A DNA stretch of 64,000 nt from Williamsia maris (GCF_024171815.1 NZ_JAMTCJ010000001.1:558001-622000); one strand, 5' to 3'. Positions 34,415 through 44,164 are shown, counted from the first letter of the stretch. The notes: generated by a model from the letters alone, not told the origin. Numbers and translations are program-made.

Positions 34415-35353
34415 TCACCCCAGATAAGTACTGAACCATTCGAGCACCTGTCCGTACACGGTGGTGGCTGCACCTTCGTTGTACCGGGCGCCGGTGTCGT
34501 TGAAGAAGGCGTGGTCGACACCGGGCACCGTCTGCACGCGATAGCGCATACCGGCCGCCTTCAACGCGGTCTCGGCCTCGGGCATGGATGCGTTGACGCG
34601 TTTGTCGAGGCCGGCGTAGACCGCGAGCACGGCGGCGTTCTTCGATCCGTCGAAGTTCGCGTTGTCCGGCAGGGGTCCGTAGAAGGGGACGGCCGCCGAG
34701 AGCTGCGGTTCGCCTGACGCCAGCAGCGACCACACCAGTCCACCGCCGAAGCAGAAGCCGATGGCACCGACCTTCGCGCCGGGCGCGCGTTTCTGCAGTT
34801 CGACGACGCCGGCCTTCATGTCGGCGACGAACTGCTCGGCAGGGATGTCGGCGAGTGCCGCGGTGGCCTGTGCCGGGTCGGAGAACGTGGCGGTGCCGCC
34901 CTTCTCGGAGAGCAGATCGACCGCCAGTGACGAGTAGCCGGCGCCCGCGAGGCGTCCGGCGATGGTGCGGATGTGATCGGTCAGGCCCTTGTTCTCGTGC
35001 AGGACGAGAACCGCACCCTTGGGCGACGGCGCGGCGGCCCACGCACCCTGCAGGGTCCCGTTGGGGCCTGCGAACGTGATGGCCTCGGTGGGCAGCGCGG
35101 TGGACATGCCCGGGGCGGTCGCCGATCCCGATGCCGCCGCCGACGCGGGCGCCCCTGATCCCGGCGACGTCGCTGCGGAACTCTGGCCGGCGGCGGTGTC
35201 GGAGTCGCTGCCGCAGGCGGCCAGCAGGGCCGACGCGGAGGCCGCGGTGAGCCCCAACAGACCGAGTCTGCGGAGCGCCTCGCGACGTCCGAACAGTCCG
35301 TCGGCGTGGTCGATGGCGATCTCTTCGGCGATGTACTGCTTGAACGGGGTCAT
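34415..35353 (-). CDS. Secreted dienelactone-hydrolase-family lipoprotein
   Basis: 312 aa. The N-terminus has a twin-arginine stretch (GRREALRRLGLLGL) and a lipobox (LLAAC), so it is probably a Tat-exported lipoprotein. The catalytic triad is Cys in IGFCFGGGL, Asp in YAGLDKRV and His in VDHAFFND; use of Cys as nucleophile is typical of dienelactone hydrolases. The ATG at 35353 follows GAGGA; the longer frame to 35506 has no support. The substrate is unknown. Confidence 0.9.
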   Translation of the reverse strand: MTPFKQYIAEEIAIDHADGLFGRREALRRLGLLGLTAASASALLAACGSDSDTAAGQSSAATSPGSGAPASAAASGSATAPGMSTALPTEAITFAGPNGTLQGAWAAAPSPKGAVLVLHENKGLTDHIRTIAGRLAGAGYSSLAVDLLSEKGGTATFSDPAQATAALADIPAEQFVADMKAGVVELQKRAPGAKVGAIGFCFGGGLVWSLLASGEPQLSAAVPFYGPLPDNANFDGSKNAAVLAVYAGLDKRVNASMPEAETALKAAGMRYRVQTVPGVDHAFFNDTGARYNEGAATTVYGQVLEWFSTYLG

Positions 35354-35612
35354 GGGTCCTCGCGGATCGAAGTGGTGGGCCGTGCCCCCACTATGCCCGA
35401 GCACGCCGCCCTCTGACGTCGGTTTATCAACCAGTTGCGGCCGACAATGCGGATCGCAAACCGCCGCAGAACATTTCGCTTTCGTGGCGTTTGTTGTGTG
35501 CGACACGTTTGTAGGACACAGTCAGAGGTGCACCAACTCACCGGGGATTCAAAAGCGAGACCCGAGAATTTGCCGCGACCGACGCTCGGCGCGGCGAACG
35601 AAGGAGATCCTC

Positions 35613-35891
35613 GTGATCGGAACAATCATCAGTGCCATCGTCGTCGGCCTCATCATCGGCGCCCTCGCACGACTCGTGCTGCCGGGTAAGCAGAACATCG
35701 GCATCATCGTGACCATCATCCTGGGCATCCTCGGATCGCTCATCGGATCGTTCATCACCTACAAGGTCGGTTACAACAACGCCAACGGCGGCTGGGAGAT
35801 CATCCCGTTCGTCGTCGGCATCGTCGTCGCCGCGATCCTGATCGCCGGCTACGTCGCCGTCACCGGGCGTCGCCACAAGGTAGCGCGCTGA
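35613..35891 (+). CDS. GlsB/YeaQ/YmgE-family stress-response membrane protein
   Basis: 92 aa with a GTG start after AAGGAG. IGTIISAIVVGLIIGALARL and NIGIIVTIILGILGSLIGSF are the paired glycine-rich helices of this 'transglycosylase-associated' family. A third helix (FVVGIVVAAILIAGYVAV) and a basic end follow. Members are induced by general stress. The 259-bp gap upstream holds no other gene that I can see. Confidence 0.88.
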   Translation: MIGTIISAIVVGLIIGALARLVLPGKQNIGIIVTIILGILGSLIGSFITYKVGYNNANGGWEIIPFVVGIVVAAILIAGYVAVTGRRHKVAR

Positions 35892-35952
35892 CCTGAGCGG
35901 ACCTCGTCACGAAGCCGATCACCCGCGCGCTGCGCACGGTGGTCGGCTTCGG

Positions 35953-36432
35953 TCATTGTGGCGCAGGCTCTTTCGCGGGTTCGATGAATTCCAGGGTCAG
36001 TCCGTCGCTGTCGTGCAGGTAGAGGAACTTCGTACCGGCGCGCGGCCCTTCGGTCATGGTCTGCACGGATCCGCGGGTGAACCATCCGTGGTCGGCGAGA
36101 CGCTCGCGCACCGCGACGATGTCGTCGACCGTGAACGCCAGATGCTTTGTTCCCGGCGCCGCGGGGCTGCGCAGTTCATCCGGCGTCATACCGGGCGAGC
36201 TGTACTGCAGCAGTTCGATGGTGTGGCCGGGCGCGGCGATGATCGCGGTGGCGATGTCGGCGTCGTCGACACCGGTCACCTGCGTGGCGAACTCGCCTGC
36301 GAGATGACCGCGGCGTCGCAATTCGAAACCCATCACCTCGGTCCAGAATCGGATCGAGCGGTCGATGTCGCTGACGGTGAGGCCGGTGTGGTCGACTGCG
36401 GTGACGGTGAACGACGGTGTCGGAACGGTCAT
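35953..36432 (-). CDS. VOC/glyoxalase-family protein
   Basis: 159 aa. The two beta-alpha-beta-beta-beta modules show DHTGLTVSDIDRSIRFWTEV at the N-terminus and KHLAFTVDDIVAVRERLADH in the second half. Metal ligands are the first His, GHTIELLQYSS and a final Glu in LEFIEP. It is a metalloenzyme fold used for isomerases, dioxygenases or resistance. Its ATG overlaps the stop of the membrane glycosyltransferase gene (TGATG). Confidence 0.85.
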   Translation of the reverse strand: MTVPTPSFTVTAVDHTGLTVSDIDRSIRFWTEVMGFELRRRGHLAGEFATQVTGVDDADIATAIIAAPGHTIELLQYSSPGMTPDELRSPAAPGTKHLAFTVDDIVAVRERLADHGWFTRGSVQTMTEGPRAGTKFLYLHDSDGLTLEFIEPAKEPAPQ

Positions 36433-37730
36433 CACTTCACCGAAGGCACCGGTTCGCGGTGACGCAGCACCCAGGCGGTGACGCCGAGCTGAGCGAGCAC
36501 GGCGGCGGTCATCATCCACGCGTATGTCTGCAGGAGACCGTTGCCGCGCCCGGACTCGTAGTGCTCGGACTTCCCGAACCCGCGTGGACCGAAACCACCA
36601 CCGCCGGGCCGTCCCCCGTGCCCGCCCGGACGATCACCGAGCCGTATCCCGCGGTGATGGGTCAGGAAGTCGGTGATCTCGCGGACCATCGGTCCGTCGA
36701 GGGTCTCGCGGTAGACCCCGACACCGGCCAGCTGGACCACTATCGGCACCGCCACGTAGGCCAGCGGTAGGAAGAACGCCGCGGCCACGGTCAGGACCTC
36801 GGCCGGATAGAAGTACCGGTCGTGCATGGCGGGCAGCAGGTAGGGGACGAGCAGCACCGACGCGGTCGCGATCGCCATGATCGAGCGCGGCGTGACGTCG
36901 GGACGCGCGCGCAGGGTCCACCCCAGAAAGGCCACACCGATGACCGCCGTGAGCCCGATTCCGGCGTAGGCCAGCCAGTCGAGATCACCGGTGAACGGCA
37001 ACAATTGGTAGATGTTCGCCGCCCCGAGAGTCGTACTCTTGTACGACCCGACCTGGTTCGTGTACACCGACACCACCGCACCGATGGGTGCACCCACCAG
37101 CAACGCGGGGATGTCGAGGATCACCATCGCCGCGGGGATCGCGAGCAGCGAGCGCCAGGGGATCCACCGCCGCAGGACGAGCCACGCGACGAGCGGCAGG
37201 ATGAACACGGTCTGCAGCTTGAAGGCGAAGGCGATCCCGATGAACGCACACGCCCACCACGGCCGACGTCGGAGCAGGAAGTACACGCCGCCGACGACGA
37301 ACGCGGAGTAGATGCTGTCGGCCTGCCCCCACCATCCGGAGTTCAGCACCACCGTGGGCAGGAACAGGACGATCGCGAATGCGAGCGTGGGGGCGCCGAA
37401 CCCAGGGTGCCGCTGGGCGACGATGCGATGAACGAATGCGGCGAGGACGATGTCGAAGACCACCGAGACGGCCTTGATGCCGATCAGCGGTGGGATGTGC
37501 AGATACGTCAGCGCCGCCAGGAGATAGAGGTACGGGTAGTTGTAGTCGGCGAACCGGTCCTTGAGCGCGAAGATGCCGTCGTGGCTGTCGATGTGGTCGT
37601 ACCAGGGACGGAGGAACGCGAGGTAGTCGAGCGACTCCCGATCGGCGAACACCGCCCGTACCCCGACCGCGACGAGCACTATCGCCACCAGCGCGGCCCC
37701 GCGCATCAACGAACTGCGATTGATCGTCAT
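36432..37730 (-). CDS. GT-C-fold membrane glycosyltransferase (ALG6/DUF2029-like)
   Basis: 432 aa, some ten membrane helices. The start ATG at 37730 follows GAGGAGAA. DYNYPYLYLLAALTYL and LNSGWWGQADSIYSAF are the loops typical of polyprenol-phosphate-sugar-dependent GT-C enzymes, with MHDRYFYPAE as the late family motif. A Gly/Pro-rich hydrophilic stretch (RPGGHGGRPGGGGFGPRGFG) precedes the last helix and recalls a similar stretch in the GT39-like gene at 39236. It is divergent from the GT2-GtrA gene, so the three probably serve one envelope-glycosylation pathway. Confidence 0.83.
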   Translation of the reverse strand: MTINRSSLMRGAALVAIVLVAVGVRAVFADRESLDYLAFLRPWYDHIDSHDGIFALKDRFADYNYPYLYLLAALTYLHIPPLIGIKAVSVVFDIVLAAFVHRIVAQRHPGFGAPTLAFAIVLFLPTVVLNSGWWGQADSIYSAFVVGGVYFLLRRRPWWACAFIGIAFAFKLQTVFILPLVAWLVLRRWIPWRSLLAIPAAMVILDIPALLVGAPIGAVVSVYTNQVGSYKSTTLGAANIYQLLPFTGDLDWLAYAGIGLTAVIGVAFLGWTLRARPDVTPRSIMAIATASVLLVPYLLPAMHDRYFYPAEVLTVAAAFFLPLAYVAVPIVVQLAGVGVYRETLDGPMVREITDFLTHHRGIRLGDRPGGHGGRPGGGGFGPRGFGKSEHYESGRGNGLLQTYAWMMTAAVLAQLGVTAWVLRHREPVPSVK

Positions 37731-37913
37731 GACACCGATTCTCCTCGGGTACGAACCTGTGAACTTCCTGAAAGCCTCTGCGATATCAGACATTTCAGTC
37801 CAACGGCCGTGGCGTTGGTCACGATGACCTCTTCTGGCGGCAGTACACTCGACCTCGGGGCATCGTCGCCGTAGAGTCAAGATGTTAGCTCGGCTTACTA
37901 TTCCGGAGCGTAC

Positions 37914-39239
37914 GTGACCGACGCCCGGTCCTCTCACAGCGAGGCTGCAACGATGACCACACGTGACCCGGTGACCCTGCCGGAACTGGCCGTGACCGTT
38001 GATCGGACGGCACCCTCCCCCACGCTCGACGTGGTGATCCCCGTCTACAACGAGGAGACCGATCTCGAACGGTGTGTTCGTCGCCTTCACGAGCATCTCG
38101 CCGGCTCCACGCCGTACACCTTCCGCATCACCATCGCCGACAACGCCAGCACCGACACCACGCTGGCCGTCGCCCGACGGCTCGCCGAGACCATCGACAC
38201 CGTCCGGGCGGTGCACCTCGACCAGAAGGGACGCGGTCGGGCGCTCAACGCGGTCTGGCGGGAGAGTGACGCCGAGGTCGTCTGCTACATGGACGTCGAC
38301 CTGTCGACGAACCTCAACGCACTCATGCCCCTGGTGGCGCCCCTGCTGTCCGGGCATTCCGACGTGGCCATCGGGTCGCGGCTGACGCGGTCGGCCCGGG
38401 TGGTCCGTGGCGCGAAGCGAGAGTTCATCTCGCGCAGTTACAACCTCATCCTCCGTACGGCGATGCACGCGAAGTTCAGCGACGCCCAGTGCGGTTTCAA
38501 GGCCATCCGCACCGACGTCGCCCGCCGGTTGCTGCCGCTCGTCGAGGACACGGGCTGGTTCTTCGACACCGAGATGCTGGTGCTGGCCGAGCGGGTTGGC
38601 CTGCGGATCGCCGAGATCCCGGTCGACTGGGTGGACGACCCCAACAGCAAGGTCGACATCGTCAAGACCGCGACCGCCGACCTCAAGGGCTGCTGGCGCG
38701 TGGCGCGCGCCCTGGGCAGCGGCGACCTGCCGATCACCGAACTGCGCCAGTCCATCGGCCGCGACCCCCTCGAGGGACCCGACGTCACCGGCGTCCCCCG
38801 CGGGATGGTCGGACACCTGGTCCGGTTCGCGATCATCGGCATCGCGTCGACGGTCGCGTTCGCGTTGCTCTTCCTCGCCCTGCACCCACTGGTGGGTGCG
38901 CAGGTCGCGAACTTCCTGGCGCTGCTCGTCACCGCCGTGCTCAACACCTGGGCCAACCGCGCGTTCACCTTCGGGGTCCGCGGTAGCGAGGGGGCGGCCA
39001 AGCACCAGATCCAGGGCGTCGCGATCTTCCTGTTCGGGTGGGCCATCTCCGCGGTGGCGCTCTACGTCCTGCACACCGGATATCCCCACGCAGACAAGCA
39101 CATCGACGTCGTTGTGCTCGTGGTCGCCAACCTCGTGGCCACGATCGTGCGGTTCGTGTCGTTGCGCTGGGTGTTCCGCAAGCATCTCGCCGCCGAGACC
39201 GTCACCACCGAGACCACCGCAAGCGAGACGAGCCGATGA
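37914..39239 (+). CDS. GT2 polyprenol-phosphate glycosyltransferase fused to a GtrA-like membrane domain
   Basis: 441 aa. The catalytic part (residues about 35-270) has DVVIPVYNEETDLERCVRRL, an IADNASTDTT strand, MDVDLSTNL (DxD metal site) and AQCGFKAIR, as in DPMS-type enzymes. The C-terminal part (about 300-420) has four helices with LNTWANRAFTFGVRG, as in GtrA. It likely makes a polyprenyl-phosphate sugar and helps move it across the membrane. GGAG precedes the GTG start. The downstream GT39-like gene overlaps by ATGA, so it is a direct partner. Confidence 0.93.
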   Translation: MTDARSSHSEAATMTTRDPVTLPELAVTVDRTAPSPTLDVVIPVYNEETDLERCVRRLHEHLAGSTPYTFRITIADNASTDTTLAVARRLAETIDTVRAVHLDQKGRGRALNAVWRESDAEVVCYMDVDLSTNLNALMPLVAPLLSGHSDVAIGSRLTRSARVVRGAKREFISRSYNLILRTAMHAKFSDAQCGFKAIRTDVARRLLPLVEDTGWFFDTEMLVLAERVGLRIAEIPVDWVDDPNSKVDIVKTATADLKGCWRVARALGSGDLPITELRQSIGRDPLEGPDVTGVPRGMVGHLVRFAIIGIASTVAFALLFLALHPLVGAQVANFLALLVTAVLNTWANRAFTFGVRGSEGAAKHQIQGVAIFLFGWAISAVALYVLHTGYPHADKHIDVVVLVVANLVATIVRFVSLRWVFRKHLAAETVTTETTASETSR

Positions 39240-41257
39240 CCGCCGTAGCCCCCGCCCCGCCCGCGGAGAGTGAACCCACCACCGACACCGCACCGGCCGA
39301 GAACGGCCTCGCACACCGGGTTGCGTTCGTCGCCCTGCTCGTCGGCACGGCGGTGCTGTACCTGTGGAATCTGGGAATCAACCGCTACGCAAACGACTTC
39401 TATGCCGCGGCCGAGCAGGCCGGGTCGCAGTCGTGGAAAGCGTGGTTCTTCGGAGCGTCCGACGCCGGCAACTCGATCACGGTGGACAAACCGCCGGTGT
39501 CGCTGTGGATCTCGGGCATCGCGGTCCGCGTCTTCGGGCTCAACTCCTGGTCGATCCTGGTGCCGCAGGCTCTGATGGGCGTCGCGTCGGTCGCGCTGGT
39601 CTACCTGATCGCCCGACGCATCGCGGGACCGAACGCAGGTCTGCTCGCCGGGGTCGTGCTCGCGCTCACCCCGGTCGCGGCGCTGATGTTCCGGTTCAAC
39701 AACCCCGACGCGCTGCTGGTGTTGCTGCTGCTGGCTGCCGCGTGGGCCACCATCAACATCCTCGACGACGGCCGGGTGCGGTGGGCGGTGCTCGCGGGCG
39801 GTCTCATCGGGATCGCGTTCCTCACCAAACAGTTGCAGGCGTTGCTGATCGTCCCGGCCATCGGCGTCGCGTACCTGGCGTTCGGTCCGCCCGCATGGAA
39901 GACGCGGATCGTGCACCTGCTCGCCGCGGCCGCCGCGATGGTCGTCGGCGCCGGCTGGTGGGTGCTGGCCGTCAGCCTGTGGCCCAAGGGCTCACGCCCG
40001 TACATCGGTGGCACCGAGCACAACTCGATCATCGAGCTCACCATCGGCTACAACGGTTTCGGCCGCCTGACCGGCAACGAGGCCAGCGGTCTCGGTGGCG
40101 GTGGTGGGGGCGGACCACGTCCCGGCGGCGACGGACCCGCGGGCGCGTTGTTCGGCGGTCAGACCGGGATCCTGCGCATGTTCTCGAACCTCGTCGGTGG
40201 ACAGGTCGGGTGGTTGATCCCGGCCGCGCTGATCCTCGGCGTCGTCGCGATCGCACTGCGTGGCCGCGCCCCGCGCACCGATCTCGAGCGGTCGACGGTG
40301 GTCTTCGCGTGGTTGTGGCTGCTGTCCAACGGCGTGCTGATGAGCTACATGGCCGGGATCTTCCACCCGTACTACACGCTGGCCCTGGTGCCGCCTATAG
40401 CGCTTCTGGTCGGCATCGGCGGTGTACGGAGCTGGCGGGCACGCGAGACCCTGTGGGTGCGTGCCGCACTCATCGTCTCGGCGGCGATCACCGGCTACCT
40501 GGCCTGGGTGATCCTCGATCGCACCAGCGACTTCCAGAGCTGGCTGCGCTGGGTCGTGGTCGTCGCGACCGCCGTACTCGTTCTCGCCCTGGTCGTGGAG
40601 AAGTTCACCAACGGCACGTCCGCCACCGGCCGTGCCACGAACCGCGCCATCGTCGCGGTCGCCGTGATCGTCGGTCTGGCGGGCCCGACGGCGTACACGA
40701 TCAACACGATCGCCACCTCGCGTACCGGCGGGCTGGCTTCGGCCGGTCCGCAGCGCTCGCCGCTCGACGCCTTCGGCAGCGGCCGCGGTGGGCCGGGCAG
40801 AATGCCCGGCGGCGCCACCCCGCCCGGGGCGAACGGGTCGCCGGGACAGACCATGAACCCCGCCGAGATGGCCGCGGCCGCAACCGCGTTGCGACGGTCG
40901 TTCACCGGGGAGGCTCCCCCGCGGGCGGTCACCGATCTGATCGGACGGGACGCGCAGAACCACCGATGGGCCGCGGCCGCGGTCAGCGCCCTGTCCGCCT
41001 CGGGCTATCAGCTCGCGCTCGAGCGGCCGGTGATGCCGGTCGGCGGCTTCTCCGGCGGCGACCCCTCACCCACATTGGCCCAGTTCCAGCGCTACGTGGC
41101 CCAGGGCGACATCGGCTGGTTCATCGGCGGTGGCGGGTTCATGATGCGCGGCAACGGAACCGCTGCACAGATCGCCGCATGGGTGGAGAAGAACTACCGC
41201 GCGCAGACGATCGACGGCGTGACGGTCTACAACCTGCAGGACTCGTCGACCCGATAG
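39236..41257 (+). CDS. GT39/ArnT-like membrane glycosyltransferase (mannosyltransferase)
   Basis: 673 aa. The N-terminal loop has NRYANDFYAAAEQAGSQSWK and DAGNSITVDKPPVSLWISG, matching ArnT/PMT-like proteins of actinobacteria in which the Asp is catalytic. About a dozen helices follow, with Gly-rich loops (GGGGGGGPRPGGDGPAG near 290 and a Gly/Pro-rich loop near 520). A C-terminal extracellular domain is present (residues about 540-673, GDIGWFIGGGGFMMRG). It would transfer the sugar made by the upstream GT2-GtrA protein to a protein or envelope glycan on the outer face. The overlap is four bases. Confidence 0.92.
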   Translation: MTAVAPAPPAESEPTTDTAPAENGLAHRVAFVALLVGTAVLYLWNLGINRYANDFYAAAEQAGSQSWKAWFFGASDAGNSITVDKPPVSLWISGIAVRVFGLNSWSILVPQALMGVASVALVYLIARRIAGPNAGLLAGVVLALTPVAALMFRFNNPDALLVLLLLAAAWATINILDDGRVRWAVLAGGLIGIAFLTKQLQALLIVPAIGVAYLAFGPPAWKTRIVHLLAAAAAMVVGAGWWVLAVSLWPKGSRPYIGGTEHNSIIELTIGYNGFGRLTGNEASGLGGGGGGGPRPGGDGPAGALFGGQTGILRMFSNLVGGQVGWLIPAALILGVVAIALRGRAPRTDLERSTVVFAWLWLLSNGVLMSYMAGIFHPYYTLALVPPIALLVGIGGVRSWRARETLWVRAALIVSAAITGYLAWVILDRTSDFQSWLRWVVVVATAVLVLALVVEKFTNGTSATGRATNRAIVAVAVIVGLAGPTAYTINTIATSRTGGLASAGPQRSPLDAFGSGRGGPGRMPGGATPPGANGSPGQTMNPAEMAAAATALRRSFTGEAPPRAVTDLIGRDAQNHRWAAAAVSALSASGYQLALERPVMPVGGFSGGDPSPTLAQFQRYVAQGDIGWFIGGGGFMMRGNGTAAQIAAWVEKNYRAQTIDGVTVYNLQDSSTR

Positions 41258-41281
41258 GTCAACCGAACACGGTCGGTCAGG

Positions 41282-41749
41282 TCACGTCTCGCGCTGCTGC
41301 GCCTTGAGGTCCCGCAGCCGGCGCATCGCCGGAACCGCTGAGGCGAGCGCCTCGCGCTCGGACGGACTGAGGTCGTCGAGCACGGAGGCGACACTGTCGG
41401 CGCCGGTCGCGCGCCGGTGCAGGACGTACTCGCGACCCCGGTCGGTCAGCGTCACCAGCGACGCGCGCCGGTCGTTGGGGTCGCTGCCGCGGCGGACGTG
41501 TCCGGATCGTTCGAGCGTGCTGACCAACGCGGTCATCGACGGTTGGGCCACGCCCTCCGACACGGCGAGGTCGGTGATGCGGCGGGGGCCGGTCCGGTTC
41601 AGCGTCGCGAGCGTCGCCACCGACGTCAGACTCATGTCCCGCGGCATCTGCCGCACCAACTCCGTCATCAGCGCGTAGACAGCCTCGGCTACGTCACTGT
41701 CCTCGTGCGCGGTCGCCGGGTCGTCGATGGCCGCTGCTGACTCACTCAT
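41282..41749 (-). CDS. MarR-family regulator (divergent from the MFS gene)
   Basis: About 155 aa from MSESAAA; an upstream start at 41761 is possible. The winged helix is ITDLAVSEGVAQPSMTALVS, TLERSGHVRRGSDPNDRRAS and LVTLTDRG. It is divergent from the MFS/USP pair with a palindrome at 41801 in the 114-bp gap, the standard layout of a local repressor of an efflux gene. Confidence 0.9.
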   Translation of the reverse strand: MSESAAAIDDPATAHEDSDVAEAVYALMTELVRQMPRDMSLTSVATLATLNRTGPRRITDLAVSEGVAQPSMTALVSTLERSGHVRRGSDPNDRRASLVTLTDRGREYVLHRRATGADSVASVLDDLSPSEREALASAVPAMRRLRDLKAQQRET

Positions 41750-41800
41750 GACCGACAGCATAGAGCGTCGGAAACGATTGCATAGGGGATTTATATAGAG

Positions 41801-41816
41801 TACCTATGGATAGGTA
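41801..41816. promoter_or_regulatory. Palindrome in the MarR/MFS divergent gap
   Basis: TACCTA, TGGA, TAGGTA: a perfect inverted repeat with 6-bp arms, 47 bp before the MFS start and 51 bp before the MarR start. It sits next to an AT-rich TTTATATAGAG segment. It is the probable operator of the adjacent MarR protein. Confidence 0.6.
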
Positions 41817-41863
41817 AGGGATGCCCGCCTTGGGGCGTTCGGCCAGATTCACCAGGAGGAACA

Positions 41864-43192
41864 GTGGCGCACTCCGACAGTTCCACATCGTTGATGGACT
41901 CGTTCCGCCAGCCCAAAGCGGTCTGGGCCGTGGCGTTCGCCTGCGTGATCTCGTTCATGGGCATCGGTCTCGTCGATCCCATCCTCCCGTCGCTGCAAAC
42001 CCAGCTCGACGCGACGCCGTCGCAGGTCACGCTGCTGTTCACCAGCTACCTGGTGGTCACGGCGATCGCCATGTTGGTCACCGGTTGGGTCTCGAGCCGC
42101 GTCGGCGCCAAGCGCACACTGATCATCGGCCTGGTCCTGATCGTCGCGTTCGCCGCGCTCGCGGGCGCCAGCGGCAGCATCAACGAGATCGTCGGGTTCC
42201 GCGCCGGCTGGGGTCTGGGCAACGCACTGTTCATCGCGACCTCGCTGGCCGTCATCGTCGGATCGGCCAGCGGCGGGTTCAGCGGCGCCATCATCCTCTA
42301 CGAGGCCGCGCTCGGTGTCGGCATCGCGACCGGCCCCCTGTTGGGCGGTGTCCTCGGCAACATCAGCTGGCGTGGGCCGTTCTTCGGCGTCGCGGTGTTG
42401 ATGCTCATCGCACTGGTGGCGACGATCGTGCTGGTGCCGGCCACCCCGACACCGACCGAGAAATCCTCGATCATCGAGCCGATCACCGCACTGCGCCATC
42501 GCAGCCTCGCGACGACCAGCGTCACCGGCCTGCTCTACAACTGGGGCTTCTTCTCGATCCTCGGGTACGCCCCGTTCCTGATGGGGTTGTCAGCGCTGAA
42601 ACTCGGCGCGGTCTTCTTCTGCTGGGGCATCCTGGTGGCGATCTTCGCGGTCTTCGGTGCCCCGATGCTCAAGTCCCGCTTCGGCACTCCCCGCACGCTG
42701 TACGCGGCGCTGTTCGGGATGGCGGTCGTCTGCCTCGTGATCGGGATCTTCTCCGGTGACCGCTGGGCCGTCATCGGCGCGACCATCGTCTCCGGCATCT
42801 TCGTCGGGTTGAACAACACCCTGGTGACCACGGCCGTCATGAGCATCGCACCGGTCCAGCGCTCAGTCGCCTCCGCCACATACGGTTTCGTGCGGTTCAT
42901 CGGTGGCGGCCTGGCGCCGTTCGCGGCAGGCAAGCTCGTCGAGCACTACAACGCGCACGTGCCGTTCATCATCGCGGCGGTGGCCGTCGCGCTCGCCGCG
43001 GTGGTGTTGTCGACCGTTCACGGAGCGTTGGTCGCCGCGGACGCCGAGGAGGAGTCGGCACACTCGCACGAGCGGGCCGACGCCGAGGAAGCCGTGCGCG
43101 AGATCCCCGCCATCGAGGACGAGGCCGTCCTCGCCGAGTCCGCCTACCGAGACGACCAGAAGTTCGGCCGTCCGGTCGAGACCCGACGCTGA
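41864..43192 (+). CDS. MFS efflux transporter (DHA1-like)
   Basis: 442 aa with 12 helices. The GTG follows AGGAGGAA. GIGLVDPILPSLQTQL is typical of helix 1 of DHA1 exporters, GWVSSRVGAKRTLIIGL is motif A, and GAIILYEAALGVGIATGPLLGG is motif C. An acidic/His-containing cytoplasmic tail of about 50 residues follows. MarR control suggests efflux of small aromatic or toxic compounds. A universal stress protein gene follows 15 bp later. Confidence 0.9.
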   Translation: MAHSDSSTSLMDSFRQPKAVWAVAFACVISFMGIGLVDPILPSLQTQLDATPSQVTLLFTSYLVVTAIAMLVTGWVSSRVGAKRTLIIGLVLIVAFAALAGASGSINEIVGFRAGWGLGNALFIATSLAVIVGSASGGFSGAIILYEAALGVGIATGPLLGGVLGNISWRGPFFGVAVLMLIALVATIVLVPATPTPTEKSSIIEPITALRHRSLATTSVTGLLYNWGFFSILGYAPFLMGLSALKLGAVFFCWGILVAIFAVFGAPMLKSRFGTPRTLYAALFGMAVVCLVIGIFSGDRWAVIGATIVSGIFVGLNNTLVTTAVMSIAPVQRSVASATYGFVRFIGGGLAPFAAGKLVEHYNAHVPFIIAAVAVALAAVVLSTVHGALVAADAEEESAHSHERADAEEAVREIPAIEDEAVLAESAYRDDQKFGRPVETRR

Positions 43193-43207
43193 CGTCCGGG
43201 TCCGACG

Positions 43208-43633
43208 ATGACCGAGGTGAACGCGCGCGGTGACGGACCCCACCGACTGTTGGTGGGCGTCGACGGTTCCGACACCTCCTGGCGTGCGGTGTATTACGCC
43301 CTCGGTCGAGCCCGCCGCGAGAACAGCACGGTCATCGCGGTCAACGTGATGCCGGTGGCCGTCGCCGGTGTCGGGGCCGGGTGTGCCGCCCTGGTCGACG
43401 CGGGCAGCGAGATGGGTTCGCAGATCGAGTCACTGGCCCGCGAGTACGAGGTCGACGCGCGGTTCGAGTCCGTGATCGGTGATCCCGCGGGAGCCCTGCT
43501 CCGGCTCGCCACCGAGTACCAGGCCGACGGGATCGTCGTCGGCGCGAGCAAAGCGCTGGTGCACAAGATCTTCGGCTCGATCGCCAGCCGCGCGGTTCGC
43601 CGCAGTCCGTGCCCGGTGACGGTCGTCCCCTAG
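43208..43633 (+). CDS. Universal stress protein family
   Basis: 141 aa, one USP domain. RLLVGVDGSDTSWRAVYYAL begins the fold. The nucleotide-loop region is IVVGASKALVHKIFGSIASR followed by SPCPVTVV. The usual GxxGxGxxG(S/T) is incomplete (GASKALVHKIFGS), so ATP binding is uncertain. It is co-transcribed with the MFS gene, 15 bp apart. Confidence 0.88.
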   Translation: MTEVNARGDGPHRLLVGVDGSDTSWRAVYYALGRARRENSTVIAVNVMPVAVAGVGAGCAALVDAGSEMGSQIESLAREYEVDARFESVIGDPAGALLRLATEYQADGIVVGASKALVHKIFGSIASRAVRRSPCPVTVVP

Positions 43634-43660
43634 CCCCTGGTTCGTGTAATAGGTGGTCGT

Positions 43661-44134
43661 TCAGACCTCGCCCAGCCGTGTCTGCATCGTCGCGTGCAGA
43701 TCACCCATGAACTTCTCGAACTGCACCAGCATCTCTGGCGGGTACCCCGACATCACCGCGTCGATGCTCACGCCGAGCGGGTCGAAGAACTCGTCGGCAC
43801 GGTCGTGCACGCTCTGCTCACTGCGCAGGGTGACGATGCGTCGATCGGAGTGCTCCCGGGTGCGGGAGACGAAGCCCGCCGACTCGAGTCGGTTGAGCAG
43901 CGACGTGGTCGCGCCGGAGGTGAGATGGATGCGCTCGGCGAGACGCGCAGGCGACAGCGGCGCCCCGCCCTGTTCGGCGTAGATGATCTGCAGCAACGCC
44001 TCTGCGTCGGTGGAGTGCAGACCCAGCCAGCCGGCGAAGCGGCGTCCGAACTCGGAGAAGTCGGCGCCGTAGGTCTGCAGACTCTCCATGAGCCGCTCCC
44101 GTTGCGCGGCACGAGCCGCTGACGTGTTGCTCAT
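43661..44134 (-). CDS. MarR-family regulator (divergent from the FAD monooxygenase)
   Basis: 157 aa. The ATG at 44134 is chosen because a perfect anti-16S match (AGGAGGTGA) stands eight bases upstream; GTG 44146 lies inside it. The winged helix reads LSPARLAERIHLTSGATTSL, LNRLESAGFVSRTREHSDRR. A palindrome and a -35/-10 pair lie in the divergent gap. It probably represses the FAD monooxygenase and itself. Confidence 0.9.
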   Translation of the reverse strand: MSNTSAARAAQRERLMESLQTYGADFSEFGRRFAGWLGLHSTDAEALLQIIYAEQGGAPLSPARLAERIHLTSGATTSLLNRLESAGFVSRTREHSDRRIVTLRSEQSVHDRADEFFDPLGVSIDAVMSGYPPEMLVQFEKFMGDLHATMQTRLGEV

Positions 44135-44164
44135 CGTCGCGCTCACCTCCTCCGGCGCCGGGCT

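Noticed and set aside
36433-36519. A 29-residue N-terminal extension of the VOC protein
   Set aside because: It would overlap the end of the glycosyltransferase gene; the ATG at 36432 gives a normal VOC start and a TGATG coupling.
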